Origin: Ligustrum vulgare
Lineage: Eukaryota > Streptophyta > Magnoliopsida > Lamiales > Oleaceae
Length of the DNA: 64,000 nt
NCBI GenBank assembly: GCA_963555705.1
Contig: OY743168.1
Span: 20,466,139 to 20,530,138 of the forward strand
Direction: 5' to 3'
The notes below the pieces were generated by a model. The model was not told the origin of the DNA. It saw nothing but the letters and a program-made list of their open reading frames with translations, and searched no databases. The first letter of the stretch is position 1; each line of letters opens with the position of its first letter. Both the position numbers and the translations under genes were made by a program. Positions 1-11,360 of this stretch are shown here, one piece after another.

Positions 1-245
1 TACGGCCGTGATAATAGCTTTTACAGTCGTGATTATAAGAGTTACGGCCGTGAAGGATCTCCATTACGGCCGTAAAGGCTTTTCTGCACAAAAAACTTCG
101 ATTCTTTGATTTGGCCTGATACGTCCCTCTTCTCGGCTCGACCCCAACATGGAACTTGCTCTGTTTTGCACATAGATCACTGTCATATTGCCGATGGCTC
201 GACTTCTCCCTTCGATACCTGGTCCGGATCATATCACTATGTACG
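1..245. repeat. Palindrome-rich repeat DNA at the window edge
   Basis: The first 80 bases repeat the 8-bp palindrome ACGGCCGT and variants several times (near 2-8, 42-49 and 65-72). Similar palindromic words recur in the dispersed repeat at 2271-2686 and 26823-27144, so this is probably a piece of the same LTR-like family. No coding frame is visible. The rest of the stretch is not recognised. Confidence 0.35.
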
Positions 246-249
246 ACAC

Positions 250-760
250 CTTTTGTATTATTGAGTACTTGAGAAGCACTAAGAATACAATAGTCTTGAA
301 GAGAAATGTGGACTTATAGTCTTTGGGTATAGAGATACCACCCTTCAGTCCGGGAAAAGATGAAGGAAATAGTCAGTCTAATTGTTAATTAAATCATAGT
401 AGTGGCGTGATCAGTTTGAAATGGTTCAAATAAGGGAGACCGTTAACTTTACAACTGAGACTAAATACATAGGTGCTTGTGAAGCAATCTCGAACGTTAA
501 GTTCATTAGTGAACTATAAGTGTTCCTAGCATTGTAGCTCCAGTAATCAGTATTGTGACAACAATGGAGCCATCGCGAAAGTGTAGGAACTGGGTCTCAT
601 CGATGATCTGAGAATGTATTGAGGAACTACTGTCTCATTCGAAGATTGTAGAAAAATATAATTCATGCCCAATAACCTTGAGAATGTTGAATATGTGAAG
701 AATCACATATCAGAGATCCATCTATAAAACCACTATCCCAACAGAAATGTGATTGTCATA
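250..760 (+). pseudogene. Ty1/copia RNase H relic
   Basis: Broken plus-strand translation carries landmarks of copia RNase H. A YLRSTKN segment near 265-290 matches the usual connection-region YL(R)xTK. A TEAKYIGACEAI-like block sits near 455-490. A CDNNGAIA block, containing one of the catalytic-region aspartates, lies near 555-580. Several stops and at least two frameshifts separate these blocks, so no protein is made. It is the last pol domain of the element whose 3' LTR begins at 1894. Confidence 0.7.
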
Positions 761-1893
761 TAAACTCATAGGTCACATGAGTTATTGGATCTAGTGGGAG
801 TATGTCAGTGTTATGCTCTAAATCCAATCTTTGAGATTGCATAACACATATTATCATTGTTACAATAAAGGCAAATCTAATATTACATTGAGTTTAACTC
901 ATCATTTAAATAATAGAGTCCGTAGGGTAAGTTTAAATAACTTGTAAGTCACAAGGTGTTGTGACTGTAAGATACGAGTCATTAATAACTTATTCTAAAA
1001 TTGTCCCTAGCGGAAGTAACAACAAGATACGGATATTGTTGTTACAGTTAGACTAGCATGTGTTGCATTTCTTTCTTAAGAAGAAAGTAGCTTATCTCAC
1101 AAGCTAGAATGTAGAGGGACATTCGAATGAACACATGGATGCATTGTTAGATGAACAAAGTATTGGATGACCCCCTAGAGATTCCACATGGATAACTATC
1201 CAAGCGTCAGTGGGGAATCTCTAATGCACTGTTGTGGATTTGGTCCTTTGACTTAAGGACGTCATAGAATCTCATATGAGGATTGTTATGTTTTGGCGAG
1301 CGTTGATGTTGGCTCTTGAGAGGGAGTCATCAGGATGACGTCGTACGAGTATAGTGAGAATTATATGAAGGTTGTGTATGTCCAACATGGGGATTCATCA
1401 CTCCTGGGTAGTAGGAAACTATAACCTGTATTTCGCTCTCTTAAGTTTATGTAAATTCTTTTACCGGAGTGAAGTTATGAGTTGAAAAAGGTGTTTTCAG
1501 TCATAACAAGATCAACTAAGATAAGAGGTTAATAACATAATTGGTCGAAATGAGATTGACGCTATCCATATCTCTTAACCAATTGAGTTATATTGATGAA
1601 GGGATTATATTTCCAAGGTAACTGCACATAAATAGGTCTTGTCATAACCACACGAAATTTTCATTCACATGGATTGCCTTGATACATTGCTAGACGTCAA
1701 TCTTGGACTGCGATGTGAATTGATCGATCTTGGCGAATCGAGGATGAATTAGAAATAGAAATTTCAATTCATCTTCTTCCAATCACATTGGAATAATAAT
1801 AACACGACGTTTCCATCGTGATTGGAACTTGATGGGTGACACATAAAAGTAAGAATTAAGCATCTGGAATTGGATTTTGTACAAGTGGGAGAT

Positions 1894-2270
1894 TGTTAGA
1901 ATAGTGTCCAAGTTCAATCAGTTGGGCCGGATTTGGGTTGGCCCAAGTCCATATCTCTACCCTAATTAGGTTTAGCTCAAACCTATAAGTACTAGATTAG
2001 TTACAAGTTAACTAGGGTTTTGAGTCGTCTTTTTGGTTGCTAGCACAACATCTTCCAAATCCTAGCTTGCTGTATGGATCACTGTCAGAGGCTGGACATT
2101 TGGACGGCTTTGGTCATAAGATTTCTATATCCTACTCCAGATTTCAGATCCATAAATTTCGTCAAAGGTACAATTCGAATCACAAATTCTATTTAAGTAC
2201 AAAGTTGATACGAGCTATGGTTTTAAGTCTGTTTAATTTTTGTTGTGCATATATGACCCAAAACCTTACA
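1894..2270 (+). repeat. 3' LTR of the left-edge copia element
   Basis: It starts with TG directly after a polypurine tract and probably ends at ACA at 2270. A possible TATA-like ACCTATAAG lies near 1980. Only one LTR copy is in the window, so the end coordinate is inferred. Confidence 0.5.
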
Positions 2271-2686
2271 TTATGGACAAAGTGGTGTGGAGCCAACCAT
2301 GCATCACTTCGAAAAGACACAACTTTTTGAACTACCATGCTGTCGCATAGTTATAAGCCGTGTGATCACATGACTTTACGCGAAACTGAATTTTTAATAA
2401 AAACAGTTGACGTGTGATCGCATGGTTAAAAGATTCGACCAACTTTTTCCATTTTCCGTAATTTTTCATTCATCCGATATTGATTTCAAGATTCCAAATA
2501 TACCCTTTAATGCATGCAGAGAAATCTAAATTCTTGTTTCTGCGCCCCGAAGCGGCAAAGCGGCAAACTAATTTGCCTAAACGGATTGGGTCGGGTTTGA
2601 GTATTTGATCGAAATCGACACGAAGTCACTTAAGTCGATTTTCAATACTTAACCAATTTCTCGATTTATTAAACCAATATCCAACA
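2271..2686 (-). repeat. Dispersed LTR-like repeat family C, copy 1
   Basis: Shares long stretches with 26823-27144, for example the shared words TTTGCCTAAACGGATTG and ATCGACACGAAGTCACTT. On the minus strand both copies start with TGTTGGATAT, which looks like an LTR terminus. It contains imperfect palindromes around GTGTGATCGCATGG. It encodes no protein. The short frame at 2037-2330 crosses the LTR border and is not credible. Confidence 0.5.
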
Positions 2687-3500
2687 TAATCAGCATTGTC
2701 AAACAACTAAAAATTTATCTTTTACACCACCACTTCTCCAAAAGATATTCAAGTTGTTGATCAAATACCTTATCTATCAAGTATAGGGCACTCTATAACT
2801 AGATTTGTAAATCCTCCATAGTTAAACCATTTATTGTTAGCAAATCCTAACCCCCTTTAAAATCTAAAGAACTGCGAAATTAAATTTCAATGGAAATCTC
2901 AATAAATCGGATCAAACCCAATTCAAAACATTACTCTTTGTTGTTTTTAGGTGTTTTTTTGTTTTTGATTTTCAAAAATACTAAAAACACGTTCTCTTTC
3001 CCATTTCCCAAAACTTTTAAAATAAGAAAAAAAATTGTATACTCAATTCAAAATAAGGAATACATCGTTTTCCGCAATTTTCATTACAAACCACTGTTAG
3101 AATAAAAAATGCTTGCACTGTTCCTTCTCCGTTTTTCTCCTCTGAGTTCTCTCTCTTTCTTCTCTTCTCTGAGTTCTCTCCTCTCTTCTCCAAATTTCGT
3201 CCACTCCTCCGACCTGGGCTGACCAAGATTCCAACTACTCGAATGTGTTCAACTCCAACCCTATTCTCCTCACACTAAAGCCTGGAACCGATGAATTGAA
3301 AGAAGAAATCCTGTTAAACGGGTTACATGATGAGAAATATTGCAAATGGATGTTGAAATAATCGAACTAGGGCAAAAAATATTCAAGAAGTTGAAAAGAA
3401 AGTTGAAAGATATTTGAAAAAACCTCTCATCTTTCCCCATAAAGTGGTTAGGGATGTTACAAGTCGAAGTGTTTATTTTGTTTAGATTCCTAATTAGATT
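2687..3500. other. Non-coding stretch, CT-rich tract
   Basis: No gene is seen. Positions 3110-3195 are strongly CT-rich (runs of TTCTCTCT type). The short frames here lack any domain signature and are taken as chance. Confidence 0.4.
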
Positions 3501-3800
3501 CAAAATTTTCCCTTATTGTTATAAAAGTGTTTATTTATTTAAATTCCTAATTAGATTAGGATATGTTTTATTGTTTTTTCAATTAAATTAGATTGTTATT
3601 CTAGTTTCCTTATTAGAATACAATTTTATACTTTTTAGCCTATATAAAGGCTTCTTAAATGTACATTATTACACGCAACTTTGATAATAATTTTTGGAGA
3701 TCTAAATTGCTTTCGAATTTGTTCTTCGTTGAACTAATTCAAACTCTAAACATTGATTCTTAGTTTTCTTGGGTTCATTATTAATCTTGTGTGAGTTTCG
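3500..3800 (+). repeat. Probable gypsy 5' LTR fragment
   Basis: AT-rich DNA with a good plant TATA element (CCTATATAAAGG near 3640), lying directly before a gypsy RT/RNase H relic in the same orientation. This fits a 5' LTR that an internal deletion has joined to the pol region. No second LTR copy was found, so this is inference. Confidence 0.35.
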
Positions 3801-4305
3801 TTGCTACAATTGTTACGTGAGCTCACATCTGTTGAAGTTGTTAAGAAAAATGTAGGATTTAAATGGGGCATTGAACAAGAGCATGCATTCAACGTTGATA
3901 AAGACAGGTTGTGTCAAACACTTGTTTTATCACTTCCTAACTTTGACAAAGCTTTTGAGATTGAGTGTGATGCATCAATAATAAGTATTGGAGCTATTTT
4001 AATGTATGATATAAAACTGATAGCTTTTTTTAGTAAAAAGCTAAGTGAGACAACTCTCAATTATCCTACATATGACAAGGAGTTGTATGCACTTGTTCGA
4101 GCTTTGGAGACATGACAACACTACTTATGGTCAAGGGAGTTCATAATCCATACTGACCATGAGTCTTTTAAGCATTTGAGAGGTCAATGTAAGCTAAACT
4201 AGAGGTATACAAGATGGATGGAGTTTATTGAGACATTCCCATATGCCATCCAGTATAAACAAGGTAACGAAAACATAGTAGCAGATGCATTATCGAGAAG
4301 GTATG
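3801..4305 (+). pseudogene. Ty3/gypsy RT-RNase H relic (chromovirus-like)
   Basis: The frame gives the RT/RNase H boundary of a gypsy polyprotein: FKWG, the RNase H IECDAS block, [21 protein letters not shown] and finally [11 protein letters not shown]. These are the landmark motifs of chromovirus-type gypsy elements, with catalytic Asp and Glu positions still legible. Two in-frame stops break it: TGA at 4113-4115 where Trp is usual, and TAG near 4198. Upstream RT and downstream integrase are missing, so it is a truncated relic. Confidence 0.85.
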
Positions 4306-5044
4306 TGTTGCGAAAATATTGCAAGTGCGCAATATCGTGAACATGTAGTGAAGTGAACTTTTAAAGTTCGAATTTTCGATCACAAGAGGAATAACTTATC
4401 TATTACTAGTTCCGATTAATCAAATTCAAAACTACAAATAAACATAAAGACTGCTTTTTGACTACTAAACTAGTAAAAGAAATTAAATATCAAAATAAAC
4501 TAAATAAAGCAAATAAAATATTTGAATTTTTTGCCATGAATTAAAAATGTTGGAACTTAAGAATGTATCCTTGTTCTCCTATTCAATTTCTCATCTCATG
4601 ATTTTATTTCTAAAGTAGTATTTGATCAAATTTACAATTTTATATAAGATTCTTATCTCGAGTTTAAATTAGTTTTATTTAATTAGATCAACCACATATC
4701 TTTATGTTCGATCAGAATAAGCTCTAATTAAATGCATTCAATCACAAGAATTCACAAAGATCACAACAATCACAACCATTTATCTCTACTATTTTATTTA
4801 ATTTTCGAAATTTATCACATGGTCTAGATATATAACAAACCTTTAAACTCGTTACAATAAACAAAGAACAAAGGAAAATGAGTACAAACAAACATAAAAG
4901 TTAGAGAAGAGGACGCTAGACAACGTGAGCAACACACAAATGAAATATACTTGATGAGAGGTTGGGATCTACCCTATCCGAAGAACTTGTCCTTATTAAA
5001 GATAGTGCAGCTTCAGTAATCACGCTCGAACATTTGAACACTTG
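4306..5044. other. Non-coding repeat-like DNA
   Basis: Nothing coding is seen. The AT-rich stretch resembles in style the non-coding repeat at 41020-42377, but I could not establish a clear alignment by eye. Confidence 0.3.
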
Positions 5045-5167
5045 GCCCTGTTTGGTATCAATTATTCAAAATCTTATTTTTTTTTGAAATTCATTTTCTA
5101 CCACACATTCTACCAATAATTACTATTTCAAACCACGTTATTTGAAATAATGGGTCTCAACAAGGGC
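5045..5167 (-). mobile_element. PIF/Harbinger-like MITE
   Basis: The ends read GCCCTGTTTGGTATC and, reversed, GCCCTTGTTGAGACCC. This is the terminal inverted repeat style shared by several small elements in this window. It has no coding capacity. It lies in the gypsy-type gag relic, just beyond the point where copia element 1 inserted. Target duplication is not clear. Confidence 0.5.
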
Positions 5168-5218
5168 TCGATCTCGGAGAAATGTTCAATACGAGGGTCA
5201 CTAAATTTAAAGGTCGTA
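5168..5218 (-). pseudogene. Gypsy-type gag-like relic, distal piece
   Basis: On the minus strand this piece encodes KFSDPRIEHFSEIE. It continues in frame from 11365 once copia element 1 and one TCGTA copy are left out, so it is the other side of an interrupted frame. See 11361-12170 for the main part. Confidence 0.55.
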
Positions 5219-5670
5219 TGTTAGAAAATTTTATCACAGATAATTATTTATCTATGATCCAAAATCATTATGCTGAATTATCAAGAATGAAATAACTGAA
5301 GTGGAAGCGTACCTTAATCCAACATGGTTCACGATGATATTTTGGAAGATTGGATCTTCCAAATCAATACGTAGTCCTTATTTTCTCCCTGATAATGGGA
5401 TGTCAGACAGAATGAACAATACGTACGATTCAGGGACCATAACCGTGTTTATATACTGAATTGCCTGTTAACCTAATTTGACCCATCATGAAATTAGGTA
5501 ATGGTCTGGTATCTACACATAATAGCCCATACATTAATTAAATGCATTAAAGCCCAATATACCAAATCCTTATTATATCACTTTAAATGGGCTTAACCAA
5601 ATTTGATAGTCTTTTATTGAATACACAATAATTCACACATAAGCCCACATGATCTATTAAAATCTTTACA
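5219..5670 (-). repeat. 3' LTR of copia element 1
   Basis: Reads TGTTAG...CTTTACA on the plus strand, so TG to CA on the element strand. It matches 10909-11360 along its whole length. The flanking polypurine tract (reverse of ATCTCGCACTTGGGCT) marks this as the 3' LTR. Confidence 0.92.
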
Positions 5671-5992
5671 ATCTCGCACTTGGGCTATATGTGTAACCTT
5701 ACAATTGTGTATCAACCAAACCTTATGAGTACTCAGAATTTTGCTATCATTACTAAATGCATCCCCAACAATCCGGTCCGTCAATCATATCAACATAGGA
5801 TCAAAGCAGATTTAACTACATTTATCGTAACTAAACCCATCAATGGTCACGTATATCGACATAACTGAATGACATGGATCAAGTATGGATGTTTAGCATG
5901 GAAATTACATGTAATGTGATCTTTAACATGCCTATTTCCAACTGGTCCAACTTTAGTGAGATAATCCTCAAACGAGTTCAGAGATAATAAGC

Positions 5993-7600
5993 CTAAAACC
6001 TTCCAGCTGTAAATAACTTTAAATTTAAACTGTATCCAAAAGGACAGTAAATGTGTCTATAGCACCCAAAATACAAACTCCAACTGAAACCAAATATCCT
6101 CAAGAAATACAACACCCATATGAGCAATGTTCTCATGAAAGACCTTGGGTTGTAATACCTTAGTAAGCGGATCCACAATTATGGAGTTTGTCCCAATGTG
6201 CTCTTATTGAAATATGTCCACTCTGAATTGTATCATTCACAACCAGGAACTTATGTCAATGTATTTTGACTCAGTTGAGTTCCTGTTGTTACTGGAATAT
6301 AAAATTGCTGAGTTATTGTCACAATATAACTTTAGTGATCTTTCTATACCGTACAGAATACGCAGCCCAGTGACAAAAGTTCGTATCTATATTCCATGAT
6401 TAGATGCCTTAAAAATGCTACAAACTCTGCTGTCATGGTGGAAGAAGCTATAAGTGTCTGCTAGGCACTCCTTTCTGAAATAGCTCCTCCAACTAGCAGA
6501 TAGATGTAGCCTGATGTGGATCTCCTACTGTTTTGGTATCTAGCAAAATCGGAATCATAATACCATATGATCTCCAACTGATCTGATTTTCTGTATGTAA
6601 GCATGTAATCTTTTGTTTTCTTTAAATACCTTATAACTCATGTTTGGCTGCTTTCCAAATGATCCATCTCAGGGTTACTTAAATATCTCCTTAGTATCCC
6701 AATAATGTATGCAATATCCGAACGTATACAAATTTGAGCATACATTAGACTCCCTACAGCTTAACTATATGGGAGCCTCTGCATTTCTTTAACTTCAAGA
6801 TAAAGCGACAGGGGTGTCCCTTGATTTATTGTCTTGCATGCCAAACCTCTTAAGTATTTTATCGATATAGCCCTTTTGTGACAATCCAAGAATACAGCGA
6901 GAACAATCCGGGTGTATCTGAATCCCTAATACAAAAGAGATGTCACCAAGATTTTTAATCTCAAAATTCCTTGACAAAAAATCTCATAATTTTATGTGAC
7001 ATGCCTATATCATTGGTGGCAAGCAATATGTATTAACATACAAAACCAGGAAAAATACTTACTTCCACTGAACTTGTAATACGCACAATCATCAACAACA
7101 TTAATCTCAAAGCCAAATGAGATAATTACTTGATGAAATTTGTATTACCCTTAACGGGAAGCTAGCTTGAGCACATAAATGGATTTCTTTAATTTGCAAA
7201 CCATTTGCTTTGGGTCTCCTGATACAAAGGTTTCTGATTGCACCATATAGATTGTCCCATCAATGTCTCCATTGAGAAACGCCACCTTAGTATCCATTTG
7301 ATGTAACTCGAGGTCAAAATGTGCAACAATCATAATTTCCCTGAAAGAGTCTTTCGTTGAAATCGAAGAGAAAGTCTCTTTATATTTGATGTCATCAATC
7401 TGTGTAAAGCCCTTAGCTACAAGACGAACCTTATATCTTTCCACATTACCTATCAAATCCCTCTTGGTTTAAAAATTCATTCAAGACCAATGGGGTTCGC
7501 ACCTTCTGGTAATGGGACAAGATCCCAAACTTTATTGTCTTGCATATACTTATACTCCTTATTTATGACATCAATCCACTTTTGAGAGTTAGAACCCTGC
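5993..7600 (-). pseudogene. Copia element 1 RT and RNase H pseudogene
   Basis: RT landmarks on the minus strand are VERYKVRLVAKGFTQ, YKETFS, LHQMDTKVAFLNGD and FEIKNLGDISFVLGIQI followed by LSQKGYIDKILKRFGM. The catalytic YVDD box is destroyed near 7035 (it reads about YVNTY). RNase H follows in broken form to about 6000, ending in the GVVFLRIFGF-type C-terminus. Many stops and indels make it inactive. Confidence 0.85.
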
Positions 7601-7989
7601 ATGGCCTGATGGAAATTGATTGGACCATCTTCCACCATTCCATTATTTCCTTATATTATTGGAAAAATACTATTTAAATTATCCGGAATGGCATTTTTCC
7701 TTTCTCTCATCGATCTCCTTAATGACTTTAGTTATTGAGGTTGTTGAGTTTGTATTTATGAAATTTACCTTATTTTGGATGGGAGGTTCTTTAACATTGT
7801 CTAGTTGAGGTTCCGGATATGCTTCTTGATCAATGACATGTATAGAAACTTGCATATTGTCAAAAGTAATAGTAGGAATCGAAATCGATCATTCCTCAAC
7901 TTCTTCCTTAAAGACAATATATCTAACCTTATTTCTCCCCCCCAAACTCAACATCCTCAAAAAATGTTGCAGTTCCTGTTTCAAAAATT

Positions 7990-8200
7990 GACTTTAAGTG
8001 TGGGATCATAAAATTTTGTAGCCCCTCGATCACTCAGAATAACCAATAAAGTAGCTGCTGACTGTTTTGGAGTCCAATTTATTTATGTGGCCTATAAGGC
8101 CTAGCCTTCCCCAAATGTGGAAATGCTTTAGACTAAGCTTTGTGCCTATCAAAAGCTCATAAGGTGTTTTAGTAGCTGCTTTAGTTGGTACTCTATACAA
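7990..8200 (-). pseudogene. Copia element 1 integrase C-terminal remnant
   Basis: Encodes VPTKAATKTPYELLIG, the conserved end of the copia integrase core region, then YFIGYSE. It is joined directly to the gag zinc knuckle in another frame, so protease and the catalytic integrase core (HHCC and DDE) are gone. The same junction occurs in element 2 at about 19410. Confidence 0.8.
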
Positions 8201-8329
8201 TCTTTCTTTAAATATCCAGATTTCTGGCAAAAGAAACAACTCTCAATGTCTTTATGTGGTTTCTTTTGTTTTTGGACCCTTAGTAACTTTATGTTCTTTA
8301 TTTTCTTTTATTGCCCTTATCTTTAGAGG

Positions 8330-8990
8330 TGTTTGCCATGTCAACACTTTCAGTTATGTCCTGCTTCAACTTTTCTTCTTCTTGCACACAAAATAGAATG
8401 AGCTCATTTAAAGCTCATTTCTCCCTTTAACAGTTATAACTGACCTTAAATTGACTAAATTGTGTAAGAAGCTTACACACTTTGAAATGAGCTCATTAAG
8501 AGTCCATTTATCCCTTTGACAGTTATAACTAACCTTAAATTAACTGAATTGTGCAGGAAGCGATATCAATACCAAATGTACGAGCAAGTCATTAGACAAG
8601 TCAAGTTTTAGTGCCTTAAGTTTTGAAGCAGTTTGAGACATCTACATGATGTACTCTCTTATGTTCACATTGCCTTTGTACTTTATTGAAATCAAGCTTT
8701 GCATAAGCGTGATTGTTTCAGCCTTATCATTTTTTTACGCAAAACGTTTCTTAATTTCGACAAGGAATTCCTTGGCATTATTTACCCCTCAGATACGGTG
8801 CCTCTAAAGGCTTCTGGAATGCCACACTCGATGATCATGAGACTCATGTAATTTAAGCAATCTCATTTCTCAAAGTTCCTCATTTGATTAGATGAACTTT
8901 CATCCGTAAGAGGAGCGAGTTGCTCAATCCTTAGTGCAAAGTCCAGATCCATGCAACCAAGAACAATATGATCGATTCTTGAAGTTGTTC
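8330..8990 (-). pseudogene. Copia element 1 gag (UBN2-type) pseudogene
   Basis: Minus-strand fragments match plant copia gag: FEKWDCLNY, IPEAF, LMQSLISIKYKGN and LKLDLSNDLLVHLVLISLPAQF. An 89-bp tandem duplication (copies starting near 8432 and 8521) repeats the SYNCQ...ELI segment and shifts the frame. At 8190-8240 a nucleocapsid zinc knuckle is legible as CFFCQKSGYLKKDC, that is CX2CX4YX4C with Tyr where His is normal. Stops and frameshifts make it non-functional. Confidence 0.82.
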
Positions 8991-9132
8991 CATAAATACA
9001 GTGATTAAATTTGAGCTTGTAGATAAACTACTAGCAGAATTTGAAACCGAATAGAGAACACTTAAACAAAATAGCTCACATAAGTACCTTATAATGCAAA
9101 TCTTAATATCAAATAATGGTAGGGCCCATCAC

Positions 9133-9600
9133 AAGATACCTAGCACAACATCAATATTTAGTATTTGGACAGAAATATTGACTTGTAAGTGGTACCCTTG
9201 GTGTAGTGATCAAACACTGACAGTAAGGCATGTCAATCAATAAACCTTTCTTTGGACTGATTTATTAATCACACGTTAAACCAAATAACCGTCACGTGTT
9301 TATCACCACAAGTTCATGTAAAATTCGAGCCAAACATTGACCTTCCTTTGGGCCGATCAATATCTGCATGAATAATACACACAAACACTTAATTTTATCT
9401 TGATGTAGTGATCAAACACTGGCAATAAGACGTGCCAATAAACCTTTCTTTGGACCGATTTATTGATCAAACGTTAAACCAAATAATTGCCGCGTGTTTA
9501 CCACCACAGGTGCATGTGAAATTCGAGCCAAACATTGACCTTCCTTTGGGCCGATCAACATCCGCAATGAATAACACACGCAAATACCTTCTAATATTCT
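9133..9600 (-). repeat. Leader tandem duplication, about 198 bp, in copia element 1
   Basis: Two imperfect copies each contain CATTGACCTTCCTTTGGGCC (starts 9335 and 9533) and TTTGGACCGATTTATTGATC-like text. The equivalent pair in element 2 is at 18090-18500. No reading frame is involved. It lies between the leader array and gag. Confidence 0.8.
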
Positions 9601-9779
9601 AAGTTAATTAATATCCACAAGAGAGGTTGCTTTGGCAATATGTTGCTTCAACTAACTTACTTTCGAATATTATATCTCTCAAAAGAGTCCGTAGTACCAA
9701 AATTTGAAATTGAAATCCACCGATTTGCATATATATATTTGACATTAAGATTTGAATTATAGAATTCAAAACTTTAGAT

Positions 9780-10180
9780 TAAAGCAATCCTTAAGTTGGG
9801 AGAGTCAATTGTAATATTCTTAAACATTTGGTGGCCAATTGTGAAAAAATTTAAGTTTGAAGGGCTTAAATTACAATTTTCCCAAAACCTTATTGGTCAA
9901 TTTAGAGAAATTCCAAACTTTAAGTCCCAATTTGAAAGAAAATCAAACTTTAGGGGTTCCAAATAGAAAATTTGGAAACTTTAAGGACTAAATTAGAAAA
10001 TTTTCAAATTTTAGGGACCCAATTAGAGAACTGTATGGATCAATTTTGAAAAATTTTCAAACTGTAGGGACTGGATTGTGAAACACAGAACTTTTAGAGG
10101 GTCCCAACTTAAAAATTTATAACTTTAGGGGCTTAGGTCGAAAATACCATAACTGTAGGGTTTAAAATTTATTTAAAAAC
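9780..10180 (-). repeat. Leader array of AAGTTTGAAAATTTTC-like units, element 1
   Basis: Degenerate tandem units with a core read on the minus strand as CCTAAAGTTTGAAAATTTTC, spaced about 35-40 bp. The same array is longer in element 2 (17230-17870). It is non-coding leader DNA between the primer binding site and gag. Confidence 0.75.
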
Positions 10181-10892
10181 AATGAGTGAGGACTTGTGGT
10201 GCAATTAACCATAATGTTCAAAATTGCAATGAGGTCCCTGAAGGCTTCAAAATCCCGAACTGAAGTCCCTGCCCCAAAACTGATTTGCTACTGCTAGGGT
10301 TTTGCAATCGCCACCGTCGCCTCCAAATCCTGAAGAGGCGCAGCCTCCGGCGACTTTTCCCGGCTGCAGCACCGCTACGAGGCGGTTTCATCTCATCGAG
10401 CAGCACCTTCCGACGCCACGACTGCAGCCTTCTCCTTCGCTGCTCACCTCGGCGCTACGCGCAGCGGCTTGTATCGTCTCACGACCGCTGCGTGCCCATT
10501 GTCGGCGACTGAATACATCTCAAAACCGTCCAAACCCAAATCGAAAAATCCAACATCCCAAATCGATCACAATACAAAGAATCCATAATTTTAAATCCAT
10601 ATCCATACTCCATATAGTCCGAATCAGAAACCACATTCAAGTGTTCACAACGATTTCAAACCAATTCCAAAAAATCAATTTCAAAAATCAGACTCGAATA
10701 AAAAAAATTTACAGATCCTTATGTCCAATTTCGAGATCAAAAATTTCCGTATATATGCATACAGAGAGATCAATTAGCTGAAAAACCCAAACTTATATAT
10801 CCAAATTGACATGTATGGCAGTAATTTGAATGCATATAATACTCGGTAGAAAATATATTTCTTACGCACGATCTGATAATTCAACATGAAGG

Positions 10893-10907
10893 TGGCTCTG
10901 ATACCAC
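10893..10907 (-). promoter_or_regulatory. Primer binding site of copia element 1
   Basis: The minus strand reads AGTGGTATCAGAGCC. TGGTATCAGAGC is complementary to the 3' end of initiator Met-tRNA, the usual minus-strand primer of plant copia elements. It sits 1 bp inside the 5' LTR. Confidence 0.88.
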
Positions 10908-10908
10908 T

Positions 10909-11360
10909 TGTTAGAAAATTTTATCACAGATAATTATTTATCTATGATCCAAAATCATCATACTGAATTATCAAGAATGAAATAATTGAAGCAGAAGCGT
11001 ACCTTAATCCAACATGGTTCACGATGATCGATTCGCCAGTTGAATCTTCCAAATCAATTCGTAGTCCTTATTTTCTCTCTGATGATGGGATGTCAGACAG
11101 AATGAACAATACGTACGATTCAGGGACCATAACCGTGTTTATATACTGAATTTCCTGTTAACCTAATTCGGCCCATCATGAAATTAGGTAATGGACTGGT
11201 ATCTACACATAATAGCCCATACATTAATTAGATATATTAAAGCTCAATATACCAAATCCTTATTAGATCACTTTAAATGGGCTTAACCAAATTTGATAGC
11301 CTTTTATTCAATACACAATAATTCACATATAAGCCCACATGATCTATTAAAATCCTTACA
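10909..11360 (-). repeat. 5' LTR of copia element 1
   Basis: Full-length partner of 5219-5670. On the element strand it is followed by the primer binding site at 10893-10907. A TATA-like TATATAAA appears in the LTR when read on the minus strand. A TCGTA target duplication follows at 11361. Confidence 0.92.

Larger units (their letters stand above)
250..2270 (+). mobile_element. 3' part of a Ty1/copia LTR retrotransposon
   Basis: Order on the plus strand: decayed RNase H (about 250-760), about 1.1 kb of non-coding 3' internal DNA, a purine-rich polypurine tract ending in GTGGGAGAT at 1893, then an LTR beginning TGTTAGAATAG at 1894. The 5' half lies outside the window. The tract next to a TG-initiated LTR is typical of plant copia elements. 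The 3' end is tentatively put at ACCTTACA (2270), because similarity to another repeat starts just after it. No target duplication can be tested, since the other end is missing. Confidence 0.65.
5219..11360 (-). mobile_element. Defective Ty1/copia element 1
   Basis: Complete by structure: two 452-bp LTRs (5219-5670 and 10909-11360), target duplication TCGTA at 5214-5218 and 11361-11365, a Met-tRNA-type primer binding site beside the right LTR, and a polypurine tract beside the left one. Order on the minus strand: leader, gag, integrase tail, RT, RNase H. Protease and the integrase core are missing. The LTRs differ at roughly 6% of positions, including one clustered patch near 5336-5352, so the insertion is a few million years old at usual plant rates. 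It shares its internal deletion, a gag duplication and a leader duplication with element 2 (16004-22437). Confidence 0.93.

Noticed and set aside
2037..2330. 97-codon frame
   Set aside because: It crosses a copia LTR border into an unrelated repeat and has no domain.
10302..10781. Open frame of 159 codons in a GC-rich patch
   Set aside because: It lies in the copia element 1 leader, begins in a composition-biased patch and has no domain; element 2 does not preserve it.
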